64,000 bases of DNA from Bryum argenteum. Taxonomy: Eukaryota > Streptophyta > Bryopsida > Bryales > Bryaceae. The translations under genes were made by a program, and so were the position numbers. Positions 46,945 to 58,600 of this stretch are shown one piece after another; position 1 is the stretch's first letter, and the number at the start of each line of letters is the position of its first letter. The stretch spans positions 31,970,101 to 32,034,100 of the forward strand of contig CM073321.1 in assembly GCA_037043015.1 (NCBI GenBank), written 5' to 3'. The notes below the pieces were generated by a model. It had not been told where the DNA came from. It did no database searches and saw nothing but the letters and a program-made list of their open reading frames with translations.

Positions 46945-48486
46945 CCAATCCGGGGACAGATTGCACTCTCAAAAGGGAGGCAACATGTTACCGAAGCCAA
47001 CGTTGCCAACAGGGGAGTCGCGATCAAGGCGGGAGGATAGGGCCACCGAACGGCAATGTCTTTCCGTCCATCTTATACGACGGCACAAGAAGACAACTTT
47101 GAATCATAATTGATTTATATAAATTTGGTAACTTAAATAATTGTAGCGAGACAACTCTAATTAAATGATGACTTCAGCCCTAATTACACCCTAAATATCA
47201 AGACAAAAAAAACTTTATTAATTTGATAAAAGTGAAGTTAACTTAAATCTTAATAAATCCTCATTATTTAAATCATCCGTTCGATTAAATGATGACGTCA
47301 GCCCCAATTTCACATATAATGTAAAATAAATTATTCGCCAGTGGGAGCTTATTCCACGGAAATGGGGTATTTTTCTGGCTAAAAATAAACATCTTTGGAC
47401 CAAAATCAGTGGTAATAGGATCCTTATGTTCCTAAAAAAATTTGAAAAGCGAGCAGAGAAATTCACAAAAAAGGACCAAAAAGTACGCTCACCGCCCTAC
47501 GCTTTACGCTTATGCTGTAACTTTCCCGATTTCCAACCCAATGTTTCGGGATGCACACCTCAAGCATCCCATAGTGCCCAAGGTGCAAGAGTGAGGCCCC
47601 ATTTCCAAGTCTCACTCTTGGAGCCCCCATGGCTGTCCTTGGCACCATGTGCAAGTGAAGAGGGAGACTACTCCTCTTTGTTACCGAAGCCAACGTTGCC
47701 AACAGGGGAGTCGCGATCAAGGCGGGAGGATAGGGCCACCAAACGGCAGCAGGGACTTCGGACGACATCGGCTACTTAAGAGTGTAGTTGCATCAGAGTA
47801 GACACTGGTTTTTCTTGACATGCATTGATAGAGAGGATTAGGAGCAAACTGTTTGTACTCATTTTCCATTATCAATACAAGGCCATGGCCAGTCTTCTCT
47901 CTACATCTGAGTCCCTGCTATCTACCTAACCTGCACAATCCTAACTTGTTATGATTCTACGATTGCCTGGCCATTACTTCCTGCTGTTTCCTTCGCCCTT
48001 CCTCGTGGGCTGTGGCGCGCTGTTGGGGAAGCGCCCTTCCTTCTCAACGCTGCCTAAGTGCCACACAACGCAAGACATCGCTGGCACCAAGGCTCTCCTT
48101 CTTCTCTCTCTTTCCTCTCCCCTTTTCTCCTTCGGTTTTCTTCCTCTTCTTGAGATATCTGTAACTCCCTCGCTGGCCAAGACTAGCATAAGTCTCTTGC
48201 ACCAACGCCGGTCTTTGGCGCCAACGTTGACAACGAGGATACTGAACTCCAAGCCACCAAAGGCCCACGGAAGCCAACGCTGAGTTACCTTCAAACTCAC
48301 CGGTAGTCAACAGGACCTCCCACGGGGTCTTGGCCGGTTCAGTCCAGACTTCGAAGTGTTCTTTGACGCTGACAGGTCTTCCCTTCCCTCCTCCACTCCA
48401 CCAAAGACTCTACGTTGCCTTAAAAATACCACGGTGGTCGACTTAGGTAGTCTCACAAACGCACTTCCATACACGCCCGGCTAACA
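46942..48486 (+). repeat. 3' LTR of the 11.2-kb element
   Basis: It is nearly identical to 37,325-38,870. The visible differences are a few substitutions and short indels near 37,683/47,301, 37,720/47,339, 38,133/47,750 and 38,406/48,022. TGACGTCA is at 47,293-47,300. No clear polypurine tract precedes it; both LTRs are instead preceded by CGTCGT. Confidence 0.9.
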
Positions 48487-49560
48487 CTCTTCATAGTAAT
48501 CTTCGGAGTCTTCGGTAGGCCCCCCCCTCGCTTGTGTTGAACGGCCTTCCATGACATTCTTTTTTTTGGGAGACCTCCCGTTTTTGCCCTAGTCACAAAA
48601 ATGGACGGTAACTTCTCCTCGATCTAGCTCCTCGCACAAGTACCTAAATGAGACGTGCAAGCCCATTTTCAACATCTACTCTTTGCGTAGATATTGATCA
48701 ATTATCTACTTGCCTCAATCAAAGCTTTTTCAAGGGAGATATTTCCCTCCGACCATTTGGTGATTAGAGAGGCAACATTTTTTGAGTCTAGAAGTATTGA
48801 CCACTTTAAGGATCCATATTTTTTAGACCCTTTCTTTGCTCATCATGAGCCATAGCATTCTAAAAAGTCCTTTTTATTAGCTTTCCAACAATATGCAACA
48901 TGTCGTCTTCCATGAAAGTCAACACATTGAGTCTCGAGACGCAACACTTTCAAGTCCCTAAGTGTTCCAGAACGCGCTCCAACTTTGGAAAGTTATATCT
49001 CATGACCTACAACTCCAAATTGGGCGTTCTTTGGATCCTTGGGTGCATGCTGAAACTTGACTTCCAAGCATGTACGACACTATACGAAGTTTATCCCGAG
49101 CACGACGCCATTGCGTGCTGTTTGTTCGCGACTTTCCTTGGTGACTTCACCTTGTCTCTTGCCAAGCCCGGGACGTCACTCCTGGAGCCCTCTCGGCTCA
49201 CCATGGTATTCGGACATCCTGTTGAAAGGGATGTGACAGTCTTTAGCCCTAGTCGCCACTTTTCACTCCACATGCCGTGCTCTTGCGCATTGTCGGGTGT
49301 CAACTAAAAGTTGCCACCTACTTGCCTGACTGCTCAGGAAATGTCGACTTCACTATTTTTGATGTTATGCGCCAAACATCACATCTTACCCGCATTTCTG
49401 GAGATCAATATTTTTTTGTGAATTATGTTTGCAACTGTAAATGTAATTAGTGCCTACCCATAGGCAAAGCAATATAGTTGCCTAGGTAAAGGTTCTTTAT
49501 ATAGTTGTATATAGTTATCTAATTAGTTAGCACAAATGTAATGATGAGTACAGTTGCGGA
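48487..49560. other. Non-coding stretch right of the LTR element
   Basis: No gene recognised. One frame is open from 48,900 to 49,307 without similarity I can name. The sequence does not continue pseudogene D1, which lies on the other side of the retrotransposon, so one flank was rearranged or deleted after insertion. Confidence 0.5.
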
Positions 49561-51165
49561 TCGTAAAAGAGTACTTCACCCACGACGCAACAAGAAAGAA
49601 AAGAAGCAAAAGAAGAATCACCTTATTCTACAAGATGCCACTCAACACGCATTTCCTGGGTGGGAGACCAAGGAGAGTGTGTGAAATTAGAAGACAGTCA
49701 AGAATTACATTGTGTGGTGCCACATTGGCAAGTTGTTTTGACACTATCGACATGAGACGCACATCAAACTAAATACTGCAAATTCGCACTAATGCAAGCA
49801 TGACAAATTTGTACAACAATGTATTGAAGTGAGGAGGTTCTTTTATAAAGACAAGAATGTCACGAAGAACAAGGTTTTGTTAAATATTGCTCAAATGGTG
49901 TATGTGGAGGTAATATTGGAGAAAGTGGTGGATTGGAGCTCATTGAAAAAAAACGCTGCAAATCTTCCATCTACGAAGCAAGATTCTAAGAGCACCATTG
50001 TCTGAAAATCCACGAGAAGGTCTTTTACCGCCAAAGAATTGAAAAGATGGAGATGCAGATGAAGTGTATGCTTGGAAAAATCCAGATTCTCATGAAGAAG
50101 AGGATGAAGAGCGAGAGCATCGTACACCTCTTTTAGAAGGTTCCATTGGTGATCTAGTACACTTTCTTTTGGTTGAAACAAGCGTTTGAGATTGGGAGGT
50201 GAATGAAGTAAGTGTAAAGAACGTCAAAGACCCACGAATTAAAGAAGAAGCCGATCTCAATGAACACATGGAGGGTAAAGGAATGCTTGGTGCACAAGGT
50301 TTGGGTCCCCTTGGAGTTATATTTGGACTTGGTATGAGCACCCCTCCTCAAACAAATGTTAGCGTAGAGGAGGGGACACAAGAATATCCAATAGAAACGA
50401 TTGAAGGGACCGAAAGACGAGGGAATGAAGAAGTGCAATACGAGAACAAAGTTCAATTAGTCATCGACGATAACCTCATGGAGGAAGCTAGAGATATCTA
50501 CAACAAGGAGATGAAGAAGGCTTGGGAGGAATTAGATGACTTGTTTGATGCCTTGGCATTGAAAGAAAGAAAGTGTGTTGAACTCGACCGTGAGATACAC
50601 AAAGTCAGTGATGCGAAGCTTAAGAGTAGAGATGCTAGGATAATTGTCTTTCCAGTTCTCGATGCCGAGGATCAAGTTGATTACTATTCCAAACTCATGG
50701 AGCAGGCAAAAAATTATGAAGAAGTGAGAAGAAAATATATGGAGGTTGTCGAATAGTTTCTGGTCAATGATTGAGGTCGCAAGGTAAAGATTATGGTTGC
50801 AGGAGCCAATGACGAAGGTCAAAGTAAAGAGAAGCTAAGGGGATTCTTTAGGGCATGCGATGTCCTGGGCACTAAGATCAAAAATGTATAATTGGCTAGT
50901 AGTCAAGCATTTGAAAGATTGAGGAAGGAGGAGGAAAAGTTAGTATTCAATCCACTTGATCGCATTGAAATTGCAAAAGAGGGTCAAAGTTTCCAAGGCA
51001 ATGAAACAATTGAGGAGTTGGTGAAAACGCTACTTGTGTGCGCAGAGGAAGAGAGGTTGATGAAGGCATGCATCGAAGCTCTATGCATTACAAATAGGAC
51101 AAACAAGAAATTAAGTTATTCGAGTTACATATCAATATGGTGGAATTTACTTGCAAGTATTTAGA
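49560..51165 (+). pseudogene. Decayed relative of gene A (shared N-terminal domain and helical region)
   Basis: Around 49,870-49,990 the plus strand, read across one frame, gives NIAQMVYVEVILEKVVDW followed by SSLKKNAANLPSTKQDSKST. These align with LLSMVYAELILKRKVNW, STFTASSAYP... and ESNSTKA of gene A. Downstream, 50,199-50,756 is open and encodes an acidic, helix-rich segment (EEARDIYNKEMKKAWEELDD, DQVDYYSKLMEQAKNYEEVR), as does 50,892-51,164. No RING finger is seen. It is far more diverged than the copies at 1-855 and 22.5 kb, so it represents an older member of the family or a cellular relative. Non-functional as seen. Confidence 0.55.
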
Positions 51166-51860
51166 GCCAATACAAATGTGGACAAATACGCAAAACATCT
51201 ATGTGTCATGATTCACTCGAATCCTACATCAATTCAAGTACAAACATAATACGATATTGGAAAAAGAGTGGGAACCAAATATTATTGTTGGGTATATGTA
51301 ATAGTGACATCATATATATCAATACTATTAATATTAGTAGAAATGGACAACTTTCTACTCAAAAATCATGAAGCAGTGTTGTTGTTTTGCTTTAAAAAGC
51401 ATTTATAAATTACATTGGTGCTCGGTTTGTACCAATATATAACTATTTGACTGTTTTGGATTCAACAATAATGTCGAACGCCTACACACGCGGTGGCCCA
51501 GGACAACCGTCGATTGGCTGGGGCGCGGTGGCCTAGGGCGACCGCCGGCCGCTTGAGCGCGGTTGCCCAAGGCGACCGTCGATTGCCTAGTGTAACCAAT
51601 ATTTTTTTTCACGTCAAAATTGAACCTTTGCAACGTATGAAAAAAACTTTTATCTCAATGTCAAAAATCTAAAACTCTCATCGTGTTTCTACTATGTCAA
51701 AATCTAAAACTCTCATCGCAATTTGTAGTATGGTCAACATTCTTGTTGAATTGGACGTCAGATGCAAATGTCGAATACAAACAATTCTAACAGGGTGTTA
51801 CATAAGACAACCTTGATTGGGATGCTCAGATCTTTGCTGCCATACACAATCCAAATAGCA
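51166..51860. repeat. Spacer with a degenerate GC-rich repeat
   Basis: Within AT-rich sequence, 51,480-51,600 holds three degenerate copies of a roughly 35-bp GC-rich unit (GCGCGGTGGCC...GGCGACCG). It is reminiscent of the CGGCCG arrays of the hAT element, though not closely similar. No gene recognised. Confidence 0.5.
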
Positions 51861-53023
51861 TTCCGATTGGCTTGTGCACTATCCACCATGAAGCCTTAAA
51901 AGTGAGGATTGGGAATCCCGTTTCTGGCCATTACATGATTCTGATTGTTCCAGAAAAGGATTTGTGCTTCTCAATCCTTGAATTGAAAATCACAACATGC
52001 GATGGTCATGACGAGCTTGTATTTCAAATCAGAAACATGGCAAGCCATTGTAATCCACTTCACAATGTGTTTGACATAGTCAAATATGATCCATGTGTCC
52101 TCAAGTTTGCCACCACGTCGCATTTTGCAGACAAGGTCCACCCCACTACTTGGTCCGACCTCGGACATTTTGAAATGAACAGTTTGTCTCCGTTATCGCC
52201 TTCGCCAAGGAACATGTTGCGGTGCATGTACTCCCAATTGGTAAGGCTTCTAAGCTTTGTGATAGTGTCCATGATACCAAACTTATATAGAGATATCAAA
52301 ACAAAGTGACACGGTTCTTTAAGGTGGGGGAATTGAGCTCTTTATAGCTGTCCAATACGGGCTCCAACTCTTGTAGCTTGAGAAGCTTAGGTTGTTCATC
52401 CTCATTGCGAAGAAGGTAGTTGCCAAGCAGCTCTTTGCTAGTCTCAAGAACAATCTTGGAGCACGTTGCTTGTGGTCTACATTGGACTTGCTCTTGAATA
52501 CGTTGGTTTATGGTAAACTTCACCTCCCATCATCTGATGAATACTTTTGTTTATAGAAAACTAAGTTTCTCTCATTATCTGATGACTCCGACAAATCTAT
52601 AATGTGGCATATACATAGCTCTATGTTGACACGAACTACAGGTTGCGTGGTCATGTTACAAGTTGAAGACTCACGTGGATTCAATTGAATTGTAGATGCT
52701 TTCATGACTGACGTAGTGGTACCATAGAGATTATGCTTTCCAGGAAGGCGATGATACACCTCACCGCCATCCTCGTCACTGAAAGCATTGACAACTATAG
52801 AGTGTTGGAGCTCATTAGTGATAGAATCAAGGACATTGCGCTTGAGCCCCGACGGAGATGTTTCATAGCCAAATCGAATAGATAAGCGATCAGGGGGAAT
52901 ACGTAGAAGACCATTACTATCTGGACATGGAAGGAGGGGCAATTCTAGCCCGGCAACACGAATTTCAATCATCTTTGTAGTGGACGCTGCTTCGTTAGAC
53001 TCAGCCATTGACTCAAGAGGCAA
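51860..53023 (-). pseudogene. Unidentified minus-strand gene remnant
   Basis: From an ATG at 53,023 (or MAES at 53,005) the minus strand encodes 167 codons (RVAGLELPLLPCPDSNGLLR, SIVVNAFSDEDGGEVYHRLP). Then, after frame changes near 52,525 and 52,300, come further coding-like blocks (SKELLGNYLLRNEDEQPKLL; GIMDTITKLRSLTNWEYMHR; DQVVGWTLSAKCDVVANLRT) to about 51,970. Protein-like sequence over 1 kb in one direction argues for a real, decayed gene. I do not recognise the family. Introns could account for some frame changes. Confidence 0.45.
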
Positions 53024-53149
53024 AAGTTGACAGTTAGAGAGAGGGGCAAGAAGAGAGAGGATGTAGTTTCATAGGGTTGAAGAGTTAGTAATATAATATG
53101 ACCTTTGCGATCATGCATACCAACTATTGCACAACGAATTGCATGTGAA

Positions 53150-53830
53150 GGAAGTAGGACATATTCAATATTGATTACAAATTGATTTCCAATTTGGAGT
53201 TGGACCGATTGTAGTGTTAACTTCTAAAAGAAAAGTCTAGCAGTGACCTCCAGGCGACCATGTCTAAAATCTACAAGCAAAGTTTTTTCAGATAGACTGA
53301 CTCAATTGGGATCGAACTCTTTTTTAAGCGTAAAGTATAGGTGAATTATTCAAAATGAATGAAATAGTCGTATATAAACCAAACACGGAAGCAAATAGAT
53401 GATGGTTTGTAAAGGTGACAACAACTCTCTTTGTCAGATTAGTTCCATGTATGTAATGGCGTTTAGTTAATAGATTTGCCGACATATATTAGCCAAATTT
53501 TATAATCCTATCATCAATTCAGCTAATATATATCCGCTAATCTATCAACTGAACGCCATTTCATATATAGAACTAACCTGGCAAAGACAGTTGCTGTAAC
53601 TTATCCAAACCATCATCGATCTACTTCTCCATTTGCTATGTATCTGACCATTGCTTGCAGTTTGAATAATTCACTTATATACTTAAAACTACACTCGGTT
53701 CAACTCCAAATTAGAGATTCAAATTACGCAACAACATGTTATTCTGCAGAAAATGTGTACTTATTTTCTGACAAAAACGCGGTTAACAATATCCTTGTAA
53801 CGACAATCGATTGTAAGAGTGAAAGAAAAT
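53150..53830. repeat. Long imperfect inverted repeat (palindrome with 28-bp loop)
   Basis: The arms meet around 53,494-53,521. The inner 65 bp of the left arm (53,430-53,493, with TTAGTTCCATGTATGTAATG) pair with 53,522-53,593 with only scattered mismatches. Weaker pairing continues outwards (GATGATGGTTTG, GTGAATTATTCAAA, CAATTTGGAGTTG) for at least 200 bp on each side. Transcribed, it would fold into a long hairpin. It may be a foldback element or a hairpin small-RNA locus. Confidence 0.8.
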
Positions 53831-53834
53831 AAGA

Positions 53835-54420
53835 TTGGAGCTTTACTTATTTGCAAATATTTTGTGCAAGCACAACTGTAGTGAAATGCAAATGCCAAGA
53901 AACTTAGAGGTTGAAGACAGAAGGTGTAGAGAGAAAAGACAAAAGAAGAAGGTTGCTTGTGGCCATTTATATTTCTCAAACATGAAGTCTAGTTCACACC
54001 AGATCACAAATCGTGTGCAGAGTAGAACACGCATGTATCTAGGAGAAACTGTGAGGTCTTTGTATTCCATATTGGAGTCTGCTTCTGAGGTTGAGTCTTC
54101 GAGAGTTATTGCGCCTCACACAAATATGACAAAACCCCTTGACCATCAATATCACATTAAAGAGGTATAAGGGTACGTCTTTTTTGTTGCTACATTTATT
54201 TTGCAATTTCATGCTAAAGTGTTTGAAAATCAGGTTGACCACAAAATGTACAGTGAAGATAGTCATGAACATGACCAGAATAATCACGTGAAGGGTAACT
54301 TACATTAAGAGTATCCCAATGTAGAAGAACCCAAAGAAGAAGTAAGCGAGTCTGATGAAGATGAAGATCAAGTTGATAAGTTTTCCTTCATTAATTTTGG
54401 TAACCTAAGCTCGATCATAA
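53835..54420 (+). other. Coding-like stretch of unknown nature
   Basis: An open frame (53,835-54,170) and a possible exon after an AG near 54,232 (QVDHKMYSEDSHEHDQNNHV and an acidic EEPKEEVSESDEDEDQVDKF) suggest an acidic protein. It may be an upstream exon of D2, cut off by the copia remnant, but no similarity proves this. Confidence 0.3.
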
Positions 54421-54423
54421 TTG

Positions 54424-55650
54424 TTACGAGATAGGAGCATGAGCAAAAGTGAACAAGAATAAAGGGGGAGCGAGCTTCGTGAGAAGCCAGATTTATAAGA
54501 GAGAGAGGGCAAGGTACAAGCCATATTGGCAGGCAGCACCATATCTGCTATTATGGTCTGTAGCCGCCATAATCCTCGGAGGGTCTGCTGCCAGCTGTCT
54601 TTTAACACCCCTCCTCGGGGGTGTCATCGTCGTCAAAAACTCCAGTGGAGAAAAGAGTGATGACGCCCTCGGAGCTTACAGTTCGGGTAAGCTACACATG
54701 CCTGCCAGTTGTATGAGCTTGCGATGTTGCGAAGTAGGAAGTGCCGTTGTGAGGAGATCCGCAATGTCCTCCACTGAGGCAAATTTTTGTATTTCGATCG
54801 GGCCTGTGCTTGTAAGTTCCTAGGTGTAGCCAAACAGCTGCGAGCTGATATGCTTAACCCTGTTGAACTTGATGAATCCGAACGAGATTTGTTCGATGCA
54901 GGCGGAGTTGTCCTCGAAAATGAGCGCGGGTTTTGTGGCGGTGGGAAGGCCGGTCATGTCACCTATTGCAGATTGCATGGTCCGCAACCACACAGACTCC
55001 CTTGCTGCCTCATGGAACGCGAGTAGTTTGGCATGATTCGTTGCTGTAGCGGTTGTTGTTTGCTTGGACGATTGCCACGAGATCGGGGCTCCGTTTTTCA
55101 GAAAAATCCATCTGGTTTGGGACTTACCGGAAGTAGGATCGGTCTTGTAACCAGCATCGGCGTAGCCAATGATCTCGCTGTGGCCCGGCTTAAAGTGAAG
55201 GCCGAGGTCCTCGGTGCCACATAGGTACCGCATCAGATGTTTGATACATTGCTAGTGGCGTGTTTTGTGGTGACGCAAGGCAAGGCTAGATGGTTTGAAA
55301 AACCGTGAGCCAAGAGGTATGTTTTGAGATGGTGATACCATGTTCTTCCTGCCTGCTTAAGGCCATAAAGGGCTTTGCGTATGCGAAGCCCGGAAAATTT
55401 CCACCTAATGGTGGAGGGGATGGAGGTAGAAATTCGGAAGGTGGCTTAATGTACAACTGAGTGTCTAAATTCCCGTATAAGTATGTCGTGACTACATCCA
55501 TGAGCCAGGTTTCTAGCGTATGTTGAGTTGCTAAGCTAAGCAAATAGCGGAATGATGTGCTATCCATCACGGGAGAGTATGTTTGTTCAAAATCTATATC
55601 GGGTTTCTGAGCATATCCCTGGGCTACAAGTCGAATTTTATAGCGAAGGA
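54424..55650 (-). mobile_element. Ty1/copia retrotransposon remnant (3' end)
   Basis: On the minus strand 55,650-55,290 reads YKIRLVAQGYAQKPDIDFEQ, TYSPVMDSTSF and MDVVTTYLYGNLDTQLYIKP, the start of copia reverse transcriptase. 55,233-54,680 reads MRYLCGTEDLGLHF, YADAGYKTDPTSGKSQ, SWQSSKQ and ADLLTTALPTSQHRKLI, the copia RNase H end. The middle of reverse transcriptase, with the catalytic YVDD, is deleted. A purine stretch (GAGGAGGGG) precedes a TGTTAAAAGACAG sequence near 54,607 that is likely the start of the 3' LTR, running to about 54,424. The 5' part of the element is absent. Confidence 0.85.
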
Positions 55651-55654
55651 TTTT

Positions 55655-58600
55655 TCAAATCAAAGCACCTACTTGCCAGACGGGCGTCTACGGAAGTCTG
55701 GAGGTGTGATGATCATTTTGTGGCATGGCAAATACGTCGTTCCTGTTCAGCTGGACTTGCTTTTTTTTGGAGAGATTTGCACCTTCCTGCCAGATTCGCT
55801 TTCTCGGATACTAGAAATTTGAGTTGGCTCATGATGTGTAAATGCATGTGATTTTCTTCTTGAAACAAAGGTTGTTTTTTAAAGTTGTAATATGTTTGTT
55901 AAGTTAATTGGCGTTGTATAGTATGTGATAATTTGTGTGCTGGTGGTTTTGACTTGTATTGTAGGATCCGTTTAAGCAAAATGGAGTTGTTCATGAAGAG
56001 GAATCTGATGCTGACAGCGACTTGTCCGCTATGAGAGATCATGTCATGGCTGTAGTAGAGTCTCGTCGTTTAGTAATAGCATTGTCCTCGGTTCCGGAAA
56101 CTCCGTCTCCTGCTTCACCTGTCCATCACACTTCACGTGATGACGTTGATCGAGCTGCTCGTGCAATTTATATGGGAAAATATAATGATGAAGCAAAAGC
56201 TTGACGAATCAAAGCAAAGGCGTTCGCTAGAATTTTACCACAACGTTTTCCACGACTTGCCGCAAAGTTGCAATCTCCTTAGTTGTATCCTCCAATTATA
56301 TGATATGTTTATCATATACTTGATTATATAAAGGTTTTGTAGTACTTTTTGTATCTCATTGTTCTTTTTATACCTTCTTATTCTTTTTGTAGTGTGTTGT
56401 ATATGGTGTCTGGATTGCCAGATGAACACAGCTCAAGTCCATATCGTTCAAGATGAGGAAGCTACACCACCTCCGCTTAATTCTCCAGCAACTCGATCTT
56501 TAGATGAAGATGAACTCTTACATGATAGTGCCAGAAGTGCTGAAGACATGGGCAACGGAGTTCCGGAAGAGAGTCCATTGGAAGCTGACCGTCAACCTCA
56601 ACCCATGCAAGATCATGATGGAGACAACTCTCATTCTAAAGATGAAGACACTCCTTTGCCTGAGAGTGTCAACGTTGGTATCGTCCACATGCCAACTCAT
56701 CTTCAGAACAAAGAACCGGATTGGAGTGCAAACGAGATGAGAATGATCCGCAAAAGCGATCATCAACAGGTTCCGGTACAAACCTGTCAAAAAGTCTCGG
56801 ATGCTTATTCGATTGTGTCGTCTTGTTTGTTACCCTAAGGTTCAACCTATCTCCGAGCAAGATGTCCGAAAATTGAAGAATGATTTTAACAAAGGCTATT
56901 GTGAGGGCGATAGGGTAATGTACGTTTCCTCCTTCGATAGGAAAGGGAGAGAAAAAATAGTGGATGCCGAAGATGTTGTGTGGACGAATTCTCTCTAGAA
57001 ATCTGCTAATGAAGAGTTTGAGAAGACGCTGCAGTCTGATCCGGATCTTCAACACCTCAGTGACAAGTACTTCTACGTGTACGAAGGTAACCATCGTGTA
57101 ACGGCGTGGATGCAACATATTGAGAGGTACCATAAGATGGAACCTTTGTGGTACATCTCCGTGGACTGTATTGTACTTGATGCTCGAGGAGAGAGCAACC
57201 TTCTATGAACAACATAAATTGGTGATTACTTGTCATATTTTTCTGAAACAATTTGTTTGTATTCTATATAACTTCAATGTATCTCATGTTTGATCCCGCT
57301 CTGCACGTCTACTGAACATGACCATATTGAAGACGGTTTGTGTGGAAAAATGCAGCGCATGAAGAAGTTCAAAAAACTGAAACTTGAGGATTCCAAGGAT
57401 CTGATATCTTCGGAGGATTACAGAATATGCAAGAACCCCGAGGCAAAAAAGGAAACTTGGTATCCTGTAACAATTGACATCTTCGTAAAATTCTTATATG
57501 CAGTAAGATGGATTTTATGTGCTTCACTGCGATTTTTGTATTTGGTTCTTCGCATTTTCTAACTCCTTTTTATATTTTGTACAGAGGAGATTAGCAAAGG
57601 CACCGGATGACGCTGAAACGACTTACTACGCTATTGTCCCAAAGGATAAACAAACAGGACCCTGCGTATAGAGTGCCATGGATAACGCAATCAAAGCAGA
57701 AATCAAGTCCATTCGTCGTAAAAATTTTGACAAAATGGTTGCTGTCGACAATAACAAACTTGGGAAAGTATTTCCAAAAGAGGTATACATTTCACACTTT
57801 TGAGTTTCAATATGAGCCTACTTGTCATTTAGTTCTATAATTCAAATGGATATCGTCAATGTGTTTCATGTGCAGATATACTCTCACTATAGCCAAAACC
57901 ACAAACCGGATATGACCATCGATTGCTCACACATGGTAGCCACTACCAATGTTCATCCCAATTTCAAAGGGAAGTGGATGCAATGGTGGAACGCAATAAA
58001 CGAAGTTCGTCGATCTATCCACTTTTCAGAAGAGCGTCCAGTGAAAGATAAAACTTTGGTGGCATTTTTGCATCGCGCATCTCTGTGGGCACAAGTAACT
58101 TGCAGTTTATTCAAATGTTCATAATCTTATTATGGTCACAGTAGTTTAAATGTCTAACAGATGCTCTTCTTTTTCAGCTGGAACAATCCCTTGCAAGCGA
58201 ATTGCAAAAACTTGTTGATGATGGCAATCTCAACATTGAGTGGTCTAGTGTTGTTCTTAAGCCATCCGCGTATGTCGAGAAGTGGAGGTTGCTCTTATGG
58301 GAGAAGGCTTTCGGCAACTACCTCTCTCCTAATGTAAGCTCAAGGTTCATCAAGAGCTCTGCTATTGAAAAGATTAGTGGTGGCAAAGCTATCGTTAAAA
58401 GACTGATATTCTGGTATGCATTTAATTTACTAATCACTTGAATCAACACTTGTATGAATTATTACTTTAAGTGATCTTATTATGTTCGCTTGAGTGTAGG
58501 TACTTGAAACAGGAGTTGGTTGCCAAGGGAGCATTGGCTTCTTGATCCATTCCAGTAGAGTTCGAAGATCTTACCGTCACAAACGATCCCAATAGCATTT

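Larger units (their letters stand above)
37325..48486 (+). mobile_element. 11.2-kb Ty3-type LTR retrotransposon with extra 3' ORF
   Basis: LTRs of 1,546 and 1,545 bp (37,325-38,870 and 46,942-48,486) begin TGACCAATCC and end CGGCTAACA. They differ at only a handful of sites, so insertion was recent. A primer-binding-site-like TTTGGCGACCATGCTGGGG follows the 5' LTR, similar to that of Tat/Ogre-type elements. The coding order is gag, protease, reverse transcriptase, RNase H, integrase and then a third ORF before the 3' LTR, again as in the Tat lineage. Coding regions carry frameshifts and stops. No 5-bp target duplication is visible, and the right flank does not continue D1. Confidence 0.92.

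Noticed and set aside
55655-55822. The copia remnant extending to 55,822
   Set aside because: Minus-strand similarity to reverse transcriptase ends near 55,650, while the plus strand there reads a protein-like block ending in GEICTFLPDSL that fits the start of D2 better.
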